A DNA stretch of 64,000 nucleotides, taken from the NCBI RefSeq assembly GCF_001584185.1, contig NZ_CP013234.1, positions 992,001 through 1,056,000 of the forward strand. Reading direction: 5' to 3'. Positions 8,835 to 18,158 of this stretch are shown piece by piece; the stretch's first letter is position 1, and each line of letters begins with the position of its first letter. The DNA is from Collimonas pratensis (lineage in GTDB: Bacteria; Pseudomonadota; Gammaproteobacteria; Burkholderiales; Burkholderiaceae_D). Position numbers and translations under genes: made by a program. Below the pieces are notes generated by a model that ran no database searches, was not told the origin of the DNA, and worked only from the letters and a program-made list of their open reading frames with translations.

Positions 8835-10292
8835 TCAGGATTTCGCCGCTACCACGGTATTTTCATTCAAGCCGCCGCCCAGCGAACGGTACAGGTCGAT
8901 CGCATTGTTCAAGCGCAGCTGCCGCGTCTGAATCAAGGCTTGCTGCGCCGTGAACAGGTCACGCTGCGCATTCAGGCGGTCGGTGGAACTGGCGATGCCG
9001 TTCTTGTAGCGCAGATCGGTCAGTTTCACGCGTTCTTCCTGGGCCTTGACGTAAGCATCCTGCGCTGCCAGCTGTTCATCCAGCGTGCTGCGGGCAACCA
9101 GCGCATCGGAGACTTCCCGGAATGCGCTCTGGATGGTTTTTTCGTAGTTGGCGATCGCCAGATTCTTGCGAATCTCGCTCAGCGACAGGTTGACGCGGTT
9201 GCGTCCGCCTTCAAAGATCGGCAGCGTCAGTTGCGGCACAAACGACCAGGTGCGGCTGCCCGCCGAGAACAGGCTGCCCAGCGAAGTGCTGGAATTGCCG
9301 ATGCCGGCGGTCAGTGAAATGGTCGGGAAAAAGGCGGCGCGGGCAGCGCCGATATTCGCGTTGGCCGAGCGCAGCTGCTGCTCTGCCTGGCGGATATCGG
9401 GACGGCGGTTCAGCAAATCGGACGGCAGGCCGGCCGGAATCTCGCTGACGATCTTTTCATCCGACAGCGATTGCGACGCCGGCAGTTCGCCTAGCGGCTT
9501 GCCGACCAGAAGCACCAAGGCATTGGTCGCCTGGCCGCGCTGGCGCACCAGCGTGGCCAGCGAGACGCGTGCCGATTGCACCAGCGTTTCCGAGTTGCGC
9601 AGATCCAGCGCCGAGGAGGCGCCGACGTCAAAACGCATCTTGTCCAGCTTGTAGTCGTCCAGGCGGCTGTCCAGCGTCTGCTGCGCCAGCTGCTGCTGTT
9701 CGGCATACGACTGTTCCGTCAGATAAGCCTGGGCGACTTGCGAAATCAAGCTGATTTGCGCCGATTGCTTTGCTTCTTCGGTGGCCAGGTAACTCGCCAG
9801 AGCCGCATCTTTCAGACTGCGCACGCGGCCGAAGAAGTCCAGCTCGAACGCTGTCATGTTCAAGCCCACTGAGTAGGCAGTGCCCACCGCAGGCTGGCCA
9901 GGAACCAGCTGATCCGCGGCTGTGCGGCCACGGGTGCGGCTGAAGTTGCCGTTGAAATTCGGCAGCGCATCGGCCGCGGTGATGTCGTACTGCGCCCGTG
10001 CTTCCTCGATGTTCAAGGCCGCTGTGCGCAGGTCGCGGTTGTTTTCCAGCGCGGAAGCGATCAGCGCTTGCAGGCGCTGGTCAGGGAAGAAATCGCGCCA
10101 GCCGAGTTCCACCGCATCGAATTGCACCTTGCCGTCGGCGGCAGCCGGATAGCTGCCGGCGACCGGCGCCTCCGGCCGCACGTAGGTCGGCGCCATGGTG
10201 CAACCCGAGAGCACGCCTGCCAGCAGCAGGACGCTGGTCAGATGCTTGGGTAAAAACGCCGTAGTTGCCATCGCAGTTGCCCTATTAAACAT
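8835..10292 (-). CDS. RND efflux outer-membrane lipoprotein (NodT/OprM family)
   Basis: This outer-membrane channel of a tripartite RND pump has 485 residues. A lipoprotein signal ends in LAGVLSGC, so the mature N-terminus should be acylated. Family motifs include YVRPEAPV, NRDLRTAALNIEEARAQY, LNRRPDIRQAEQQLRSANANIGAARA, FFPTISLTAG and the repeat-half LRYKNGIASSTDRLNAQRDL. The start at 10292 is supported by GGAGA 8 nt upstream and lies 8 nt inside the end of the permease gene. It is the third gene of the MFP-RND-OMF operon. The substrate range cannot be deduced. Confidence 0.94.
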   Translation of the reverse strand: MFNRATAMATTAFLPKHLTSVLLLAGVLSGCTMAPTYVRPEAPVAGSYPAAADGKVQFDAVELGWRDFFPDQRLQALIASALENNRDLRTAALNIEEARAQYDITAADALPNFNGNFSRTRGRTAADQLVPGQPAVGTAYSVGLNMTAFELDFFGRVRSLKDAALASYLATEEAKQSAQISLISQVAQAYLTEQSYAEQQQLAQQTLDSRLDDYKLDKMRFDVGASSALDLRNSETLVQSARVSLATLVRQRGQATNALVLLVGKPLGELPASQSLSDEKIVSEIPAGLPSDLLNRRPDIRQAEQQLRSANANIGAARAAFFPTISLTAGIGNSSTSLGSLFSAGSRTWSFVPQLTLPIFEGGRNRVNLSLSEIRKNLAIANYEKTIQSAFREVSDALVARSTLDEQLAAQDAYVKAQEERVKLTDLRYKNGIASSTDRLNAQRDLFTAQQALIQTRQLRLNNAIDLYRSLGGGLNENTVVAAKS

Positions 10293-13200
10293 GCTGATTC
10301 TCCACATCTATTTTTTTGTTGGCGTCGTGCAGTCTTTGCTGGCGTTCGCTGCCCTTGAAGAACTTGCGCACCACCACGAAGAACACCGGCACCAGGAACA
10401 CCGCCAGTACTGTCGCAGTGATCATGCCGCCCATGACGCCGGTACCGATGGCGCGTTGGCTGCCTGAACCGGCGCCGGTCTTGATCGCCAGCGGCAAGAC
10501 GCCGAGGATGAACGCAAACGAAGTCATCAGGATCGGACGGAAACGCAGGTGGACTGCTTCCAGCGTCGCTTCGATCAGGCCCTTGCCTTCGGCTTGCAGG
10601 TCTTTGGCGAACTCGATAATCAGAATCGCATTCTTGGCCGACAAGCCGACCACGGTAATCATACCGACCTTGAAGTAGACGTCGTTCGGCATGCCGCGCA
10701 AGGTAACCCCCAGCAGGGCGCCGAGAATACCTAGCGGCACCACCAGCATCACTGCCAGCGGAATCGAAGTGCTTTCATACAGGGCCGCCAGCACCAGGAA
10801 CACGGCGATCAGCGACAGCAGGTACAGCATCGGCGCTTGCGAACCGGAAGTCTTTTCTTCCAGCGACTGGCCGGTCCATTCGAAGCCGAAGCCTGGCGGC
10901 AGCTTGGCGGTCAGCGCTTCCATTTCATCCATCGCTTCACCGGTACTGTGGCCAGGCGCTGCGCCACCGGAAATTTTCATGGCCGGATAGCCGTTATAGC
11001 GCGACAGCTGCACCGGCCCCTTGATCCATTCAGAGGTGGTGAACGACGAGAACGGCACCATGGTGCCCTGGGTGTTCTTGACATACAGCCTGGCCAGGTC
11101 TTCCGGCTGCAGACGTTGCGGCGCATCTGCCTGCACGATCACGCGTTGCTGACGACCTTGGTTCGGGAAGTCATTGACGTAGGAAGAACCCAGCGCGGTC
11201 GACAGCGTGCTGTTGATGGCGCTGAACGATACGCCCAGTGCATTCGCCTTGTCGCGGTCGATATTGAGCTGCAGCTGCGGCGAATCTTCCAGGCCTTCAG
11301 GACGCACGCCAGCCAGGATCTTGCTCTGCGATGCCATGCCCAGGATCTGGTTACGCGCTGCGGTCAATGCAGCATGTCCTTGTCCCGAACGGTCTTGCAG
11401 ACGGAAGGTGAAGCCGGTGGCGTTACCCAGTTCCGGGATCGGCGGCGGGTTCAGCGGATAGACGATGGCGTCCTTGATTTGCGAGAACACGCCAAATGCC
11501 TTGCCGGCAATCGCATCGGCCGATTCGGCAGGTCCGCGTTCGCTCCAGTCCTTCAGCGGGGTGAATACCAGGCCGGCATTCTGGCCGTTGCCGGAGAAGC
11601 TGAAGCCGGTAATCGCCACCACATTGGCGACCGCAGGCAGCTTACCGTAATAGGCTTCGATCTGCTTGATCACTTCCAGGGTGCGGTTGCTGCTGGCGCC
11701 GGCAGGCAACTGCACGTTGGTGACGATGTAGCCCTGGTCTTCGCTCGGCAGGAACGATGCTGGCAGACGGGTGTACAGCAAGCCCACGCAGATCAGGATC
11801 GCGCCATACACCAGCAGATAGCGGCCGGTCTTGCCCAGCATCTTGGCGACGAAACCCTGATAGCTGTTGGTGGTAGCGTTGAACTTGCGGTTGAACCAGC
11901 CGAAGAAGCCGGTTTTCTCGTGATGATGACCTTTTTCCACCGGTTTAAGGATGGTGGCGCACAGCGCCGGCGTCAGCGTAAATGCCATCAATACCGAGAA
12001 CACCATGGACGCCACCATCGACAGCGAGAACTGGCGATAGATCGCGCCCACCGCGCCGCTGAAGAAAGCCATCGGGATGAACACGGCGATCAGCACCAGG
12101 GTGATACCGATCAGCGCACCGGTGATCTGGCCCATTGCCTTGCGGGTTGCATCGCGCGGCGACAAGCCTTCTTCGCTCATGATGCGCTCGACGTTTTCCA
12201 CCACCACGATCGCATCGTCGATCAGGATACCGATCGCCAGCACCATGCCGAACATGGTCAGCACGTTGATCGAGAAACCGAACAGCAGCAGCGTGGCAAA
12301 CGTACCCATCAGCGCCACCGGCACCACGACGGTAGGAATCAGGGTGTAACGGATGTTTTGCAGGAACAGGTACATCACCAGGAACACCAGGATGATCGCT
12401 TCCACCAGGGTCTTGACCACTTCTTCAATCGAGATCTTGACGAATTTCGAGGTGTCGTAAGGGATCTCGTAAGTGACGCCGGCAGGGAAGTACTTGGACA
12501 GCTCTTTCATCTTGGCTTTGACGGCTGTCGCGGTGCCCAGGGCGTTAGCGGTCGGCGATAGCTGCACGCCGACGAAGGAAGTCGGCTTGCCGTCGAGACG
12601 GCCGGCAGTGGCGTAAGACTGGCCGCCGATTTCGATGCGCGCAACATCGCGCAGACGGACGATGGAACCATCCGAATTGGCACGCAGCTGGATCTTGCCG
12701 AATTGTTCGACAGTATTCAGCTGGCCGGTAGCGACCACGGTGGCAGAAATCTGCTGGCTGCCTGGGCTAGGGAGATCACCCAGCGTACCGCCGGCGACCA
12801 GCGCATTTTGCGCGGTGATTGCGGCAGTGACATCTGCGGGAGTCAGACTCAGGCCAACCAGTTTGGCCGGATCGATCCAGATCCGCATGGCGCGTTCGGT
12901 ACCGAACAGTTGTGCCTGGCCGACGCCTGGCACGCGTTTGATTTCATTGAGCACGTTACGCGACAGATAGTCGCCCAGCGCGATCGGGTCGAGCTTGCCG
13001 TCGCTCGATGAAAGACCGATGAACATCAGGAAGTTGCTGCGCGACTTGGTGACTTGCACGCCGTTCTGCGTAACCACCGCAGGCAACCGTGCTTCCACGC
13101 GTTTCAGGCGGTTCTGCACATCCACCGCGGCCAGGTCGGCGTTGGTTTCCGGCGAAAACGTCACGGTGATGGATACGGAGCCGTCGGCCTGGCTTTGCGA

Positions 13201-13437
13201 TTCGATGTACTGCAAGCCGTCGGCGCCGTTCATTTCCTGTTCAATCAGGCTGGTAACGCTATCGTCGATGGTTTGCGCGGTAGCGCCGGGATAGGCTGCG
13301 CTGACGACAATCGTCGGCGGTGCAATCGAAGGATACTGGGCCACCGGTAATTGCGTGATCGCCAGAGCACCCCCGAGCAGGATGAATACGGCGAGCACCC
13401 ACGCAAATACGGGGCGGTCGATGAAAAACTTGCCCAT
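10285..13437 (-). CDS. acrB: RND multidrug efflux permease, AcrB/MexB type (HAE-1)
   Basis: This 1050-residue inner-membrane proton/drug antiporter has the full family length. It begins MGKFFIDRPVFAWVLAVFIL and shows the usual repeated architecture. That includes the TM4 proton-relay aspartates in GILIDDAIVVVENVERIM, the Phe-rich porter-domain start ISIEEVVKTLVEAIILVFLV, AFTLTPALCATILKP, and the C-terminal half with GLSAKNAILIIEFAKDL and HLRFRPILMTSFAFILGVLP. It starts 11 nt after the membrane-fusion gene. Homology is to the AcrB/MexB/AmeB group that exports many hydrophobic compounds. The acrB name marks the family, not proven orthology. Confidence 0.96.
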   Translation of the reverse strand: MGKFFIDRPVFAWVLAVFILLGGALAITQLPVAQYPSIAPPTIVVSAAYPGATAQTIDDSVTSLIEQEMNGADGLQYIESQSQADGSVSITVTFSPETNADLAAVDVQNRLKRVEARLPAVVTQNGVQVTKSRSNFLMFIGLSSSDGKLDPIALGDYLSRNVLNEIKRVPGVGQAQLFGTERAMRIWIDPAKLVGLSLTPADVTAAITAQNALVAGGTLGDLPSPGSQQISATVVATGQLNTVEQFGKIQLRANSDGSIVRLRDVARIEIGGQSYATAGRLDGKPTSFVGVQLSPTANALGTATAVKAKMKELSKYFPAGVTYEIPYDTSKFVKISIEEVVKTLVEAIILVFLVMYLFLQNIRYTLIPTVVVPVALMGTFATLLLFGFSINVLTMFGMVLAIGILIDDAIVVVENVERIMSEEGLSPRDATRKAMGQITGALIGITLVLIAVFIPMAFFSGAVGAIYRQFSLSMVASMVFSVLMAFTLTPALCATILKPVEKGHHHEKTGFFGWFNRKFNATTNSYQGFVAKMLGKTGRYLLVYGAILICVGLLYTRLPASFLPSEDQGYIVTNVQLPAGASSNRTLEVIKQIEAYYGKLPAVANVVAITGFSFSGNGQNAGLVFTPLKDWSERGPAESADAIAGKAFGVFSQIKDAIVYPLNPPPIPELGNATGFTFRLQDRSGQGHAALTAARNQILGMASQSKILAGVRPEGLEDSPQLQLNIDRDKANALGVSFSAINSTLSTALGSSYVNDFPNQGRQQRVIVQADAPQRLQPEDLARLYVKNTQGTMVPFSSFTTSEWIKGPVQLSRYNGYPAMKISGGAAPGHSTGEAMDEMEALTAKLPPGFGFEWTGQSLEEKTSGSQAPMLYLLSLIAVFLVLAALYESTSIPLAVMLVVPLGILGALLGVTLRGMPNDVYFKVGMITVVGLSAKNAILIIEFAKDLQAEGKGLIEATLEAVHLRFRPILMTSFAFILGVLPLAIKTGAGSGSQRAIGTGVMGGMITATVLAVFLVPVFFVVVRKFFKGSERQQRLHDANKKIDVENQHV

Positions 13438-13448
13438 CAGTAGGCTCC

Positions 13449-14663
13449 TTATTTAGCTTTAGATGTTGAATCAGCTTGCGGAGCGGCGGGTGCGGCTGCA
13501 GTTGCTGCTTTAGCAGCTGCTGGTTGCCAAGGCGCTGGATTGACCACTGCGCCCGGTTTCACCTTTTGCAAACCGTCGACGATGACCTTGTCGCCAGCTT
13601 TCAAGCCTTCAGTGACGATCCATTTGTCGCCTTGCGCAGTATCGGCCTTGACCGGCTGCACGGATACCTTGTTGTCGGCACCGACCAGGAACACCGAGGC
13701 GCCGTTGAGGTCGCGCTGGACGGCCTGTTGCGGCACGGTCAGGGCGGACGCATTGACAGCCTGTTCAAGCTTGGCGCGCACGTACATACCCGGTAGCAGG
13801 CTGTGGTCCGGGTTAGGGAACTCGGCACGCAAGGTGACGGAGCCGGTATTCGGATCCACCGTCAGGTCGGAAAACAGCAGCTTGCCCGATTGCGGATAAG
13901 CATGGCCATCTTCTGTTTCCAGCGTGACCTTGGCTTGGCCCTGGCCGGCGTTTTGCAGCTGGCCGTTGCGCATCGCTTCCTGCAACTTCAGGATGTCGGT
14001 GCTGGACTGGGTCAGGTTGACGTAGATCGGATCGATCTGCTGCACGGTCGCCAACTGGGTGACTTCGCCCTGGCCGACCAGTGCGCCTTCGGTGACCAAT
14101 GCCTTGCCGATGCGGCCGGAAATCGGCGAAGTCACGGTGGCGTAGCCCAGGTTCAGGCTGGCGGTTTCGCGCGCGGCCTTGGCCGAGGCGACATCTGCCG
14201 CGGCTTGCTTTTGTGCTGCCACGGTGTCGTCGTAATCCTGCTTGCTGACGGCGTTCACGTCGACCAGCGGTTTATAGCGCTGGGCCTTGAGTGTGGCGGT
14301 AGTCAGATTTGCCTCAGCCTTGGCCAGCGCTGCCTGTGCGCTGTCGTAGGTGGCGCGCAATGGCGCCGGATCGATCAGATACAGGGTCTGGCCGGCTTTG
14401 ACGTCGCTGCCTTCGCGGAAAGTGCGTTTGAGCACGATGCCGGCGGCGCGAGCGCCGATCTGGGCGATGCGGGTGGCTTCCAGGCGGCCAGGCAATTCGG
14501 TGGTAAGAGCAAGCCGTTCCGGTGCGATGGTGACGATGGAAACGCCGGCTGGAGGTGGAGCACCTTGAGCATCCGGCTTTTTGCCGCAGGCGGCGACCGC
14601 GGACAATACCGCGACAGCCAGGGTGATACGCGTGAGACGACTGATAGAGCTAACTGAATTCAT
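13449..14663 (-). CDS. acrA: RND efflux periplasmic adaptor (membrane fusion protein, AcrA type)
   Basis: This 404-residue periplasmic adaptor links the RND pump to its outer-membrane channel. The lipoprotein signal ends in LSAVAACG. After it come the split lipoyl half GRLEATRIAQIGARAAGIV, the alpha-hairpin (about residues 100-170) and the second lipoyl half ATVTSPISGRIGKALVTEGALV. The beta-barrel follows (LPGMYVRAKLEQAV). The alanine-rich C-terminal tail is low-complexity. The ATG at 14663 has a GAGA box 6-7 nt upstream; the open frame extends further but would cover the operator. It is first in the pump operon and is probably repressed by the divergent TetR protein. Confidence 0.95.
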   Translation of the reverse strand: MNSVSSISRLTRITLAVAVLSAVAACGKKPDAQGAPPPAGVSIVTIAPERLALTTELPGRLEATRIAQIGARAAGIVLKRTFREGSDVKAGQTLYLIDPAPLRATYDSAQAALAKAEANLTTATLKAQRYKPLVDVNAVSKQDYDDTVAAQKQAAADVASAKAARETASLNLGYATVTSPISGRIGKALVTEGALVGQGEVTQLATVQQIDPIYVNLTQSSTDILKLQEAMRNGQLQNAGQGQAKVTLETEDGHAYPQSGKLLFSDLTVDPNTGSVTLRAEFPNPDHSLLPGMYVRAKLEQAVNASALTVPQQAVQRDLNGASVFLVGADNKVSVQPVKADTAQGDKWIVTEGLKAGDKVIVDGLQKVKPGAVVNPAPWQPAAAKAATAAAPAAPQADSTSKAK

Positions 14664-14805
14664 AAAATTCTCGCACGGTAATTGAGGAAAGACTGCAAAT
14701 CTGACAGGTGACTCTGCTTCTGGAAATGACATAGGATATATAAGTAATTGCTTTGGTGCACCGGCGGCTCTGCCGGAAAGCGGGTTGAGCGGCCGGAATC
14801 CTGCT

Positions 14806-14811
14806 ATTATA
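14806..14811 (-). promoter_or_regulatory. -10 element of the efflux operon promoter
   Basis: A consensus TATAAT on the minus strand immediately abuts the AcrR-type operator and shares its last bases. A repressor on the palindrome would therefore block this promoter. No good -35 hexamer is seen at the usual distance. Confidence 0.55.
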
Positions 14812-14833
14812 CATACATGCACGAATGTATGTA
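14810..14833. promoter_or_regulatory. AcrR-type operator between acrR-like and acrA-like genes
   Basis: A perfect inverted repeat has 9-bp arms TACATACAT and ATGTATGTA separated by 6 bp (GCACGA). The arms and spacing are those of the known E. coli AcrR operator in the acrR-acrA intergenic region, with only spacer differences. It sits between a TetR-family gene and the RND operon, as in E. coli. Confidence 0.92.
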
Positions 14834-14929
14834 CTGGCTTGCGTAAATGCGGGTACCAAGTATGTGTTGCTATTTAATTACTTGCTGCGATTGCACAAAG
14901 TATCGTAACGGTTTGGAGGTCGGCTCAAA

Positions 14930-15574
14930 ATGGCTAGAAGTACAAAAGAAGAAGCACTGGAAACGCGCGGTCGCATCTTGGATGCGGCCGCGGAGGTGTT
15001 TCATCAGCACGGCGTGGCGCGCACTACGCTGGCGGATGTCGCCAGCGCTGCCGACGTCACGCGCGGCGCTATCTATTGGCACTTCAAGAACAAGAGCGAT
15101 TTATTCGATGCCATGTGCGAGCGGGTGCGCCTGCCGATGGAAGCGATGATCGAAAAAACCGCCGACGAAAATGCGCACGATCCGTTAAATCAATTCCGCA
15201 ACCGATGCTTGTTTACCTTGCAAGAAGCGACGCTCAATCTGCAGTCGCGCAAAATCTTTGAAATCGTTCTGCACAAGTGCGAACTGGTGGATCCGCAGGA
15301 TCCGATTTATATCCGCCAGCATGAGTGTTTTTTGCAAGGCCGTACCGATATAGAACGCTTGCTGCGCTTTGCGGTGGCAAAAGGGCAGCTGCCGCGCGAT
15401 TTAGATCCTATCTTGGCTGCGGTCATGGTGCAAGGGTTGTTGTTCGGTATTTTGAACAACTGGACCTTCAGTCCGCACAGCTTCGATCTCACCGAGAACG
15501 TATCGAAAGTGGTCGACAACTGCATCCACATGTTCAAGACCTCGCCGTTCATGCTGAAAAACGCGCCGGCCTGA
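14930..15574 (+). CDS. acrR: TetR-family efflux repressor, AcrR-like
   Basis: This 214-residue repressor is divergent from the RND operon. The N-terminal TetR helix-turn-helix spans about residues 10-57: ETRGRILDAAAEVFHQHG, TTLADVASAADVTRGAIYWHF and KNKSDLFDAM. The C-terminal ligand-binding domain resembles the AcrR/TtgR/MtrR group (AHDPLNQFRNRCLFTLQEA, FEIVLHKCEL). GGAGG lies about 10 nt before the ATG at 14930. The palindrome 97 bp upstream matches the AcrR operator, so autoregulation and control of the pump are expected. The inducing ligand is unknown. Confidence 0.92.
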   Translation: MARSTKEEALETRGRILDAAAEVFHQHGVARTTLADVASAADVTRGAIYWHFKNKSDLFDAMCERVRLPMEAMIEKTADENAHDPLNQFRNRCLFTLQEATLNLQSRKIFEIVLHKCELVDPQDPIYIRQHECFLQGRTDIERLLRFAVAKGQLPRDLDPILAAVMVQGLLFGILNNWTFSPHSFDLTENVSKVVDNCIHMFKTSPFMLKNAPA

Positions 15575-15684
15575 GCGCTTCGGGCTAGGTTTGAATAGTA
15601 TCCGCCAGCGGCTGCTTCAGGCGTGCAGGCGGGCGCAGAACGCCGCCGGCTGCGGCTGAGAGACGGATACAGGCTGCTGCCGCT

Positions 15685-16986
15685 TCAATAAACTGCGGGC
15701 GTCAGCAAGACATTGACCTGCTGCAGATCTTCTTCTTTCAAGGTGCCTACCGCTGACTTCAGTTTGAGGCTGTTCATCAAGGTATCGTAGCGGGCCTTGG
15801 CCAAATCCCTGCGCGTGGAAAACAGCTGCTGTTGCGCATTCAACACATCGATATTGATGCGTACGCCCACCTGGTAGCCCAAACGGTTGGAATCCAGCGA
15901 TGACTGGCTCGAAATTTCCGCCGCTTCATAAGCCTTCACCTGAGCCAGGCCGCTGCTGACGCCGAGGTAGGCCTGGCGCGCATTCAATGCCGCGGTCCGG
16001 CGCGCATTTTCCAGGTCGGCGCGGGCCTTGTCTTCCAGGGCGACTGCCTGGCGCACGCTGCTGTTGACGGCGCCGCCGGCATACAGAGGAATGGTCCACT
16101 GCACGCCGATCGAGTTGGCGGTCTGCGTAACATTGTTGAAAGGGATATCGCTGCCGCTGACGTCGGCGTGCGCGCGGCTGGCAATCAGGTCGACTGTCGG
16201 CAGATGGCCGGCGCGAGCTTTCTTGATGTCGTACTTGGCCGTATCCAGCGCAATCTGCTGGCCGACCACGCCGAAATTCTGATCCTCGGCGCTGCTGACC
16301 CAGGTTTCTATGGCGGCCGGCTGCGGCGCGCTCAGCTGCACGCCGGGGCGCAAGGTCGCCAATGGGGCAGGCGGCTTGCCGATGATCTGCTGCAGCACAT
16401 TGCGCGCGACTTCCAGGTTGTTGGTGGCGGCGATTTCCTGCGCGATCACCAGATCGTAGCTGGCTTGCGCTTCGTTGGTATCGGTAATGGTCGCCGTGCC
16501 GACTTCAAAATTGCGCTTGGCGGACGCCAGCTGTTCGGCGATCGCGCTCTTCTGCGCCTGTAGGGAAGCCAGCACATCCTGCGCCGTCAGCGTATCGAAG
16601 TAAGCCTGGCTGACGCGCAGGATCAAGTCCTGCTGCGCTTGGGCGAAGCGGACTTCGCTGGCGGCCACCGACAGCTTGCTTTCCTGGTACTGCTGCCAGT
16701 AAGCGGGGCGGAACAGCGGCTGCGTCAGCTGCAGGCTATAGTTGTTGGTGATGGTGTTCCACGATTGTCCGGAGCGGCTGTAATTGCCGCCAAAGCCGAC
16801 CACCGGCAACAGCGCCGCGCGGCCTTGCACGCTGGCCTCGTTGCCGGCGCTGAGCGCGTAGCGGGCGCTGGTGTAGACCGGGTCGTTGGCCAGCGCCTGC
16901 TGGTAGGTTTGCACCAGGTCGACCGCATGCGCGTTCAAGGCCAGCAACGCGCTCGCAATCAAGGAGGCCATCAAGGTATTGCGCAT
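15685..16986 (-). CDS. tolC: TolC-family outer-membrane channel, type I secretion type
   Basis: This 433-residue outer-membrane channel has a cleavable signal (MRNTLMASLIASALLALNAHA) and no lipobox, unlike the OprM-like protein in this window. It starts VDLVQTYQQALANDPVYTSARY, the typical TolC N-terminus. It contains two structural repeats, NYSLQLTQPLFRPAYWQQY and GVQWTIPLYAGGAVNSSVRQA, and ends with the equatorial/C-terminal helices (SLKLKSAVGTLKEEDLQQVN). I chose the ATG at 16986 because upstream in-frame residues are not signal-like. It lies 31 nt downstream of the rhodanese gene, in the pcm-rhodanese-tolC order I associate with Burkholderiales. Confidence 0.93.
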   Translation of the reverse strand: MRNTLMASLIASALLALNAHAVDLVQTYQQALANDPVYTSARYALSAGNEASVQGRAALLPVVGFGGNYSRSGQSWNTITNNYSLQLTQPLFRPAYWQQYQESKLSVAASEVRFAQAQQDLILRVSQAYFDTLTAQDVLASLQAQKSAIAEQLASAKRNFEVGTATITDTNEAQASYDLVIAQEIAATNNLEVARNVLQQIIGKPPAPLATLRPGVQLSAPQPAAIETWVSSAEDQNFGVVGQQIALDTAKYDIKKARAGHLPTVDLIASRAHADVSGSDIPFNNVTQTANSIGVQWTIPLYAGGAVNSSVRQAVALEDKARADLENARRTAALNARQAYLGVSSGLAQVKAYEAAEISSQSSLDSNRLGYQVGVRINIDVLNAQQQLFSTRRDLAKARYDTLMNSLKLKSAVGTLKEEDLQQVNVLLTPAVY

Positions 16987-17017
16987 TGCACTCTCCGGGC
17001 GATGTCGGCGGGTTTGT

Positions 17018-17341
17018 TTAGTAGGTCGGCATGGCCGGATCAACCTGCTGCGCCCAGGCATGGACGCCGCCGGTCAGGTTGCTCACCGCGGAAAATCCGT
17101 GGCGTTCGAGGAAAGCGGCGACCTGCATGCTGCGCGCACCATGGTGGCAGATGCAGACGATCGCCTGTTCTTCTTCCAGGTCGTTCAAGTGCGCCGGCAC
17201 CGTCTGCATCGGCATCAGCTGCGCTGCCGCGATGTGGCAGGTCTCGTATTCCCACGGTTCCCGCACATCCAGCAGCAACGGCGTCGGCCGCTGCGGATCG
17301 GCAATCCAGGCGGCCAGTTCTGAGGCGGTGAGATGTTGCAT
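17018..17341 (-). CDS. single-domain rhodanese-like sulfurtransferase
   Basis: This 107-residue protein is one rhodanese domain. It contains LLLDVREPWEYETCHI and the active-site loop CHHGARSMQ (catalytic cysteine near residue 65). The HxGxRS loop resembles GlpE/PspE-type single-domain enzymes that move sulfane sulfur to small acceptors or proteins. No signal peptide is seen, so it is cytoplasmic. It begins 8 nt after the pcm stop and precedes tolC, so it is almost certainly co-transcribed with both. The substrate is unknown. Confidence 0.9.
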   Translation of the reverse strand: MQHLTASELAAWIADPQRPTPLLLDVREPWEYETCHIAAAQLMPMQTVPAHLNDLEEEQAIVCICHHGARSMQVAAFLERHGFSAVSNLTGGVHAWAQQVDPAMPTY

Positions 17342-17349
17342 AGGCTCGC

Positions 17350-18015
17350 TTAGAATTTGAACTGGGAATGTACAGCGGCTTCGCGCAACGGCTTGACATC
17401 GGTTTCAAACAGATTGACCGTACTGTAGCTGGTGTCCGAAGTGCGGGTGATGATCTGTGCAAACATTACGGGCGCGTCGCCGACGATGGCGACGAGACGG
17501 CCGCCGACATTGAGCTGCTTGAGGAAGGCGTCCGGCAGCACCGACAGCGAACCCGAGATGAAGATCACGTCGAAGCTCTTGGTTTCGCTGAGGTCCCAGC
17601 CCTGGGCGCCGTTGCCTTGCATGACGTCGACATTGGTGATGCCATAGGCAGCCAGGTTGCCGGCGGCCAGCGCCTTCAGTTCCGGATCGATTTCAACCGT
17701 GGTGACATGCCTTGCCTTGTAGCACAGCAAAGCTGCCATATAGCCCGAGCCTGAGCCGATTTCCAATACTTGTTCATGTTTCTTGATGGCAGCTTCCTGC
17801 AGCAAGCGCGCTTCGACCTTCGGCGCCAGCATGCTTTCGCCGTTAGCGCCTGGCAGCGGGATCTCGGTATCGGAAAATGCCAGGCTCTTGTAGGCGGCCG
17901 GTACGAAATCTTCACGGCGGACTACCGTCAGCAATTCCAGGACGTCCAGGTCCAGCACGTTCCACGGGCGAATTTGCTGTTCGATCATATTGAAGCGGGC
18001 TTGTTCGATATTCAT
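17350..18015 (-). CDS. pcm: protein-L-isoaspartate O-methyltransferase
   Basis: This 221-residue SAM-dependent methyltransferase repairs isoaspartyl residues in aged proteins. It starts MNIEQARFNMIEQQIRPWNV, and the family's substrate-proximal region is DTEIPLPGANGESMLAP. The SAM motif I is VLEIGSGSGYMAALLC (about residue 85), followed by VTTVEID and DVIFISGSL. In canonical PIMTs the post-I region often reads TAA and GGR; here SGS and GGRLVAIVG are seen. This belongs to the shorter PIMT-like set that neighbours tolC in betaproteobacteria, so activity on isoaspartate is assumed, not shown. Confidence 0.88.
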   Translation of the reverse strand: MNIEQARFNMIEQQIRPWNVLDLDVLELLTVVRREDFVPAAYKSLAFSDTEIPLPGANGESMLAPKVEARLLQEAAIKKHEQVLEIGSGSGYMAALLCYKARHVTTVEIDPELKALAAGNLAAYGITNVDVMQGNGAQGWDLSETKSFDVIFISGSLSVLPDAFLKQLNVGGRLVAIVGDAPVMFAQIITRTSDTSYSTVNLFETDVKPLREAAVHSQFKF

Positions 18016-18158
18016 GGTTAAGGCTCGGTAATGAAAAATAAAGGGCTCATTCTATCAAAGGCTACCCTTAAAAACCTATTGCACACTATGGCAAACCTGG
18101 CAAAACACCGCCATACAACGCCAATCCCGGGTTTACGGCGTCTGAGCAAGGCATGCAC

